Shown here: in pieces, positions 14,370 to 16,851 of the stretch
How positions within the stretch are numbered: the first letter of the stretch is position 1
Layout: each line of letters opens with the position of its first letter
Source: a bacterium
Lineage (GTDB): Bacteria; Elusimicrobiota; Elusimicrobia; UBA1565; UBA9628
DNA length: 16,851 nt
Assembly (NCBI GenBank): GCA_021796015.1
Contig: JAJYOT010000041.1
Location: 1-16,851 of the forward strand
Direction: 5' to 3'
Made by a program: the position numbers and the translations under genes
Notes under the pieces: generated by a model
Database searches by the model: none
The model's input: the letters and a program-made list of their open reading frames with translations, nothing else
Told to the model about the DNA's origin: nothing

Positions 14370-14424
14370 ATGTAAAGGGATTTCCGGGACACTACACTAA
14401 GATGCCGGAATTATCGACAATTCC

Positions 14425-15279
14425 TCATTGCTGAAGAGACGAGGACAAGGATTTCGCCGCCTTGAGCGTTCCCGCCGATTTGCGGCCGTCCAAGCGGCTT
14501 TTGGCCTCCGGGAACACGCGGGGCCAGTTGTTTAAGCGCGCGATTGGAAAGTTCTTAGCCAGGGTAAAACTCTCGGATCTCATGAAGATTACGTCTGCTC
14601 GCTCGACGGCAGAGAGCTTCCTCCATTCTGACTCGGTAAAATGCGTACTAAATTTTGGCGAGAGATAAACTATCGTAACATGATAAGCATTGTCGCGCAT
14701 GCGCTCGTTAATGTAGGCAAGCCGATCGTCCAAATACTTTCGTTCTCGCATGATAAAATCTGGCACGGAATGCACCTCTGGGTCCTCGGCATGATAACCC
14801 TTGCCCGCCAAATAATCATCGAGAGTCGGCGCGTAACAGCCGCCCTTAGTAATCTTTCCAGTTTTGGGGTCCTCAAACTCGCCGCCTTTTCCAATACATT
14901 CCCCAACATACACCTTTTCATAATAAACGTCGGGGTTTTGCATCAAAAGACCCATGAGATTAAGGGTTTTCTTATCGGCATTGACCGGAAGATCGCCCTT
15001 TTTGACTACTATACTCACATTCAAATTCTTTCCTTTATAACCTTTGTAGTCTTTAATCATGATACAGGCCGATTTTCCCCGATGCAGGGAGGATGGCAGA
15101 ACGGATACGGGGTCGCCGCAAATTATTGGAGCGGTGCTCCGATTGACCTTGTATTTCAGGACTCCGGGCGAATGGGGTCCAAGCTCGCCGGCATCCGAGG
15201 CATGCGAAATTGACGGCGCGGCGAAAAACAAACCCATCGCCGCCGCGATGACGGCCAAGAAAGACGACGATCGTTTCAT
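14425..15279 (-). CDS. Secreted protein of unknown function, four cysteines
   Basis: The 284-aa protein has a Sec signal peptide (MKRSSSFLAVIAAAMGLFFA, likely cut after SHA at residue 27) and no further membrane segment, so it should be periplasmic or secreted. The mature part has four cysteines, in PIICGDP, SACIMIK, VGECIGKGG and GGCYAP, which could form two disulfides. A middle segment repeats KGYKGKNLNV-type Lys/Gly-rich sequence, and the C-terminus is helical and basic. I do not recognise a family or a catalytic motif. The start at 15279 is favoured over the longer reading from 15321 because a GGAGG lies 5 nt before it and the signal peptide begins there. It is divergent from the Dabb-metallopeptidase gene with a 109-bp spacer, so the two may share regulation. 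Confidence 0.75.
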   Translation of the reverse strand: MKRSSSFLAVIAAAMGLFFAAPSISHASDAGELGPHSPGVLKYKVNRSTAPIICGDPVSVLPSSLHRGKSACIMIKDYKGYKGKNLNVSIVVKKGDLPVNADKKTLNLMGLLMQNPDVYYEKVYVGECIGKGGEFEDPKTGKITKGGCYAPTLDDYLAGKGYHAEDPEVHSVPDFIMRERKYLDDRLAYINERMRDNAYHVTIVYLSPKFSTHFTESEWRKLSAVERADVIFMRSESFTLAKNFPIARLNNWPRVFPEAKSRLDGRKSAGTLKAAKSLSSSLQQ

Positions 15280-15284
15280 AAGAA

Positions 15285-15289
15285 CCTCC
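15285..15289 (-). promoter_or_regulatory. Ribosome binding site of the 14425-15279 gene
   Basis: CCTCC on the + strand reads GGAGG on the - strand, 5 nt before the ATG at 15279. It decides the start against an upstream in-frame ATG at 15321, which would also lie inside the promoter's transcription start region. Confidence 0.8.
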
Positions 15290-15325
15290 GTTTGCGAAAT
15301 TGCGGCTTGCGGCGTTTCCATCCTT

Positions 15326-15358
15326 AATATATATGCCCCCCTGTCCGCGTTTTGTCAA
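15326..15358 (-). promoter_or_regulatory. Sigma-70-like promoter for the 14425-15279 gene
   Basis: On the - strand a perfect TTGACA (15358-15353) is followed after 19-21 bp by an AT-rich TATATATT (15333-15326) that holds the -10 box. Transcription would begin near 15318 and give a leader of about 40 nt with a good ribosome site. The spacer is slightly long. Confidence 0.55.
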
Positions 15359-15388
15359 GGGCCTTTCGAAAAGAGTAAACTGTCGTTA

Positions 15389-16588
15389 ATGAAGATTCTC
15401 GCCGCGGCCGCGCTCATTTCCATGTTCGCCGTCGCGGCTTCGGGAAACCCTTATGTCGCGGCGAAAAAAGCGGAACTGAGCGAAGTCGGGGTGAAAACGT
15501 TTACGGCCCCCAATTATAAGCCGGGACTCGTCCGCCATATCGTCTTGTTTCGCTACGGCGCCTCGGTCACAAGAGCCCAAAAAGCCGAGGTTCGCCGGCG
15601 GTTCTTAGCCTTGAAAAAACTCTGCGTTCGGAGCGGAAAACCCTACATCCAGTCGATTGAGGCGGGCTCTCAAATCAGCGGCGAGGGGGCCGGCGGCGGT
15701 TTTGAGGACGGCTTCGTGGTGGCGTTTCGGTCCCAGGGCGACGCCAATTATTATATCGGCAAACCCCTCGTGAGGGACCCGGGGTTTTTCGACCCCGCGC
15801 ACGAGGCGTTCAAAAATTTCGTCGGCCCGCTTCTTCGGCAGCCGGCGATTCCCTCGGGGGTCTTGGTCTTCGACATGGCGGTCGGCGCGGAAAGCGGTAT
15901 GCCCGCCATCGCCCAAACCGCGACGAATTTTCAAGGCAAAATCGCCTTGGAGCTTCCGGCGGCGCTTGAAAACCGGAGAGGCGCGTACGAGCGGTTGATC
16001 ATGGAATCGCGCGACGAAGCGCTCGCTTGGTTTGCCGAGCAAGGCATGCCGCTCGGCAAAGACAATCTCATCGACCGCGCGATCGTGTTCCAGAATGTCG
16101 AAGCCGCGCGTCAATACATGACAAAGCTCGGCGACGTATCGAATATTCCCGCGACTTTTGGCGGCACGGTCATCGGCAGGACGCTGTATCTTGTATCGGA
16201 GGAAGGCTTCCGCCCCAGCTGGACGAAGCTTTATCCCGCTTGGCCCTGGAACGAGCGCTCCTACCGCAGCCTCATCGTTCACGAACTGGCCCATCGCGCT
16301 CACGCCGATGTGTCGATTGAGCTTACCGGCAGCGAGGACGCGATGGGCCCTAGTTGGTTCTTCGAGGGCTTGGCGGTCGCCTGCGCGAGCCAGTTCGTGA
16401 AGGGTGAGACGCCAATGGACGCCGGCGAAATCCTTGATGAGGTCGGCGCGGGCAAGAAGCCCAAGACCTCGTATCCCCTTTACGGCCGCATCGTCCGCGG
16501 CTTGGCCCGGCTCGTGCCGATGAAAACCCTGGTCGAATCAGCGGCAGACAGGGATTTTCCCGACAAGCTTCTCCAAGCTAAAAAATAA
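15389..16588 (+). CDS. Exported Dabb-domain / HExxH metallopeptidase fusion protein
   Basis: The 399-aa protein starts with a signal peptide (MKILAAAALISMFAVAASGN). Residues about 47-163 look like a Dabb (stress-responsive alpha/beta-barrel) domain: LVRHIVLFRYGASVTRAQKA at the start, then PYIQSIEAGSQISGEG, FEDGFVVAFRSQGDANYY and DPAHEAFKNFVGPLL, ending in VLVFDM. The second half is a putative zinc peptidase of the gluzincin type: His298-Glu299-Leu-Ala-His302 in SLIVHELAHRAH, then Glu326 in PSWFFEGLAVACAS, 24 residues on, as a third ligand. All zinc ligands and the catalytic Glu are present. The start is the ATG at 15389, where the signal peptide begins; the reading upstream is antisense to the neighbouring gene. 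The ribosome site is weak. Substrate unknown; the domain pairing is one I do not know. Confidence 0.78.
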   Translation: MKILAAAALISMFAVAASGNPYVAAKKAELSEVGVKTFTAPNYKPGLVRHIVLFRYGASVTRAQKAEVRRRFLALKKLCVRSGKPYIQSIEAGSQISGEGAGGGFEDGFVVAFRSQGDANYYIGKPLVRDPGFFDPAHEAFKNFVGPLLRQPAIPSGVLVFDMAVGAESGMPAIAQTATNFQGKIALELPAALENRRGAYERLIMESRDEALAWFAEQGMPLGKDNLIDRAIVFQNVEAARQYMTKLGDVSNIPATFGGTVIGRTLYLVSEEGFRPSWTKLYPAWPWNERSYRSLIVHELAHRAHADVSIELTGSEDAMGPSWFFEGLAVACASQFVKGETPMDAGEILDEVGAGKKPKTSYPLYGRIVRGLARLVPMKTLVESAADRDFPDKLLQAKK

Positions 16589-16620
16589 TTTGTGGATATT
16601 GGTCTTCGACATGTCGGGCG

Positions 16621-16641
16621 GCGCGTTTCGGAAACCCGCGC
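16621..16641. terminator. Weak hairpin between convergent genes
   Basis: GCGCGTTTC (16621-16629) pairs with GAAAC-CC-GCGC (16631-16641) with a two-base bulge and a tight loop. It lies between the metallopeptidase stop (16588) and the stop of the convergent gene (16680). There is no T tract, so a terminator role is only a guess. Nothing else is seen in this gap. Confidence 0.3.
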
Positions 16642-16679
16642 GATAAATTCGTTTCGCCATTAGAAAAATTCTTTATTTT

Positions 16680-16851
16680 TCATTCTCCCAGAACGTTGAT
16701 GTCGACGGAATCAACGGGCTTGCAGGTTTTTTCGCAGGTATAGAGCTGAACGTGGGAGGAACACGAGGCATCGGTCAGGAAATTTTGAAATTCCCAAAGA
16801 AAAGCCCGGAGAGTGAAATCGTAGAAACCCTTGGCATCGGTCGTGACGGTT
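16680..16851 (-). CDS. 3' end of a carboxypeptidase-regulatory-like protein (partial)
   Basis: Reading the - strand from the window edge, an open frame of 56 codons ends in TGA at 16682-16680. It begins TVTTDAKGFYDFTLRAFLWE and ends SVDINVLGE. The TTDAKGFYDFTL pattern is typical of carboxypeptidase-regulatory-like or transthyretin-like beta-sandwich repeats (T.D..G.F.F.L), found in secreted and surface proteins. Three cysteines (in ASCSSH, YTCEKT and TCKPVD) suggest an extracytoplasmic location. The N-terminus lies outside the window, so total length and any catalytic domain are unknown. It is convergent with the metallopeptidase gene, 91 bp away. Confidence 0.6.
   Translation of the reverse strand, partial: TVTTDAKGFYDFTLRAFLWEFQNFLTDASCSSHVQLYTCEKTCKPVDSVDINVLGE

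Larger units (their letters stand above)
14141..14399. mobile_element. MITE-like element with 43-bp terminal inverted repeats
   Basis: Bases 14141-14183 and 14357-14399 are inverted repeats matching at 36 of 43 positions without gaps; both outer ends read TAGTrTAGTG, and both inner ends read ATTCGTCACCCCGGC. No transposase gene lies between them, so this is a non-autonomous element of about 259 bp. The termini begin and end with TA, compatible with a TA target-site duplication as made by IS630/mariner-type transposases, but this is inference. CACTACACTA-type ends also occur inside (14211-14220 and, inverted, 14222-14230), suggesting a composite or nested pair. It starts 6 bp after the glycosyltransferase stop and ends 25 bp before the convergent gene's stop, so it fills the gap. 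Confidence 0.7.

Noticed and set aside
14641..15213. A 190-codon + strand open frame opposite the secreted-protein gene
   Set aside because: The - strand gene has a signal peptide, strong ribosome site and promoter; the + frame has none of these and is a shadow.
15059..15388. Long N-terminal extension of the metallopeptidase reading frame
   Set aside because: It is antisense to the secreted-protein gene and crosses the intergenic promoter; a clean signal peptide begins at the ATG at 15389.

Overview
The window looks like chromosomal DNA from a flagellated, diderm (Gram-negative type) bacterium. It encodes a FlbD/MotA/MotB flagellar cluster, an OmpA-type peptidoglycan-binding domain, three lipoproteins with lipoboxes and several Sec signal peptides. 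Codon use and base composition are moderate and mixed. A deep-branching phylum such as Elusimicrobiota would fit the gene style, but that is an impression; nothing here proves the taxon. No rRNA, tRNA, CRISPR array or intact transposase is seen.

Left part (1-5694, all + strand, probably one long transcript): a coiled-coil protein, flbD, motA, motB, then three lipoprotein genes and rnhA. The lipoproteins are a caspase-like (peptidase C14) protein, a 52-aa peptide and a DUF4384-type protein. Genes overlap or lie within about 15 bp of each other, so the stator genes and the caspase/DUF4384 envelope module are likely co-expressed. The first 23 bases of the window repeat exactly inside flbD, which puts the contig edge and the start of the first gene in doubt. 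A T4-endonuclease-V-like pyrimidine dimer glycosylase gene (- strand) converges on rnhA and overlaps its 3' end.

Middle (5992-8901): a decayed copy of the 5' end of an MFS transporter gene, then a secreted/membrane protein of unknown function, then the intact MFS gene. The decayed copy keeps a start codon and aligns to the intact gene for more than 100 bp, but has a 1-nt frameshift and an internal deletion of about 50 bp.

Right-middle (8934-14134, + strand): UDP-glucuronate decarboxylase, the alpha and beta E1 subunits of a thiamine-diphosphate 2-oxoacid dehydrogenase (no E2 or E3 in view), and a large GT-C type membrane glycosyltransferase. The last three overlap by 1 to 4 nt.

Right end (14135-16851): a MITE-like element of about 259 bp with 43-bp terminal inverted repeats and several internal hairpins, two of them copies of one unit that differ by compensatory changes. 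Next is a divergent pair: a secreted four-cysteine protein (- strand, with a good promoter and RBS) and a secreted protein that fuses a Dabb-type alpha/beta-barrel domain to an HExxH (gluzincin-like) metallopeptidase. The window ends inside a - strand gene whose last 56 codons look like a carboxypeptidase-regulatory-like beta-sandwich.

Most noteworthy: the secreted Dabb-metallopeptidase fusion, the caspase/DUF4384 lipoprotein module joined to motAB, the covarying-hairpin MITE, and the MFS relic.
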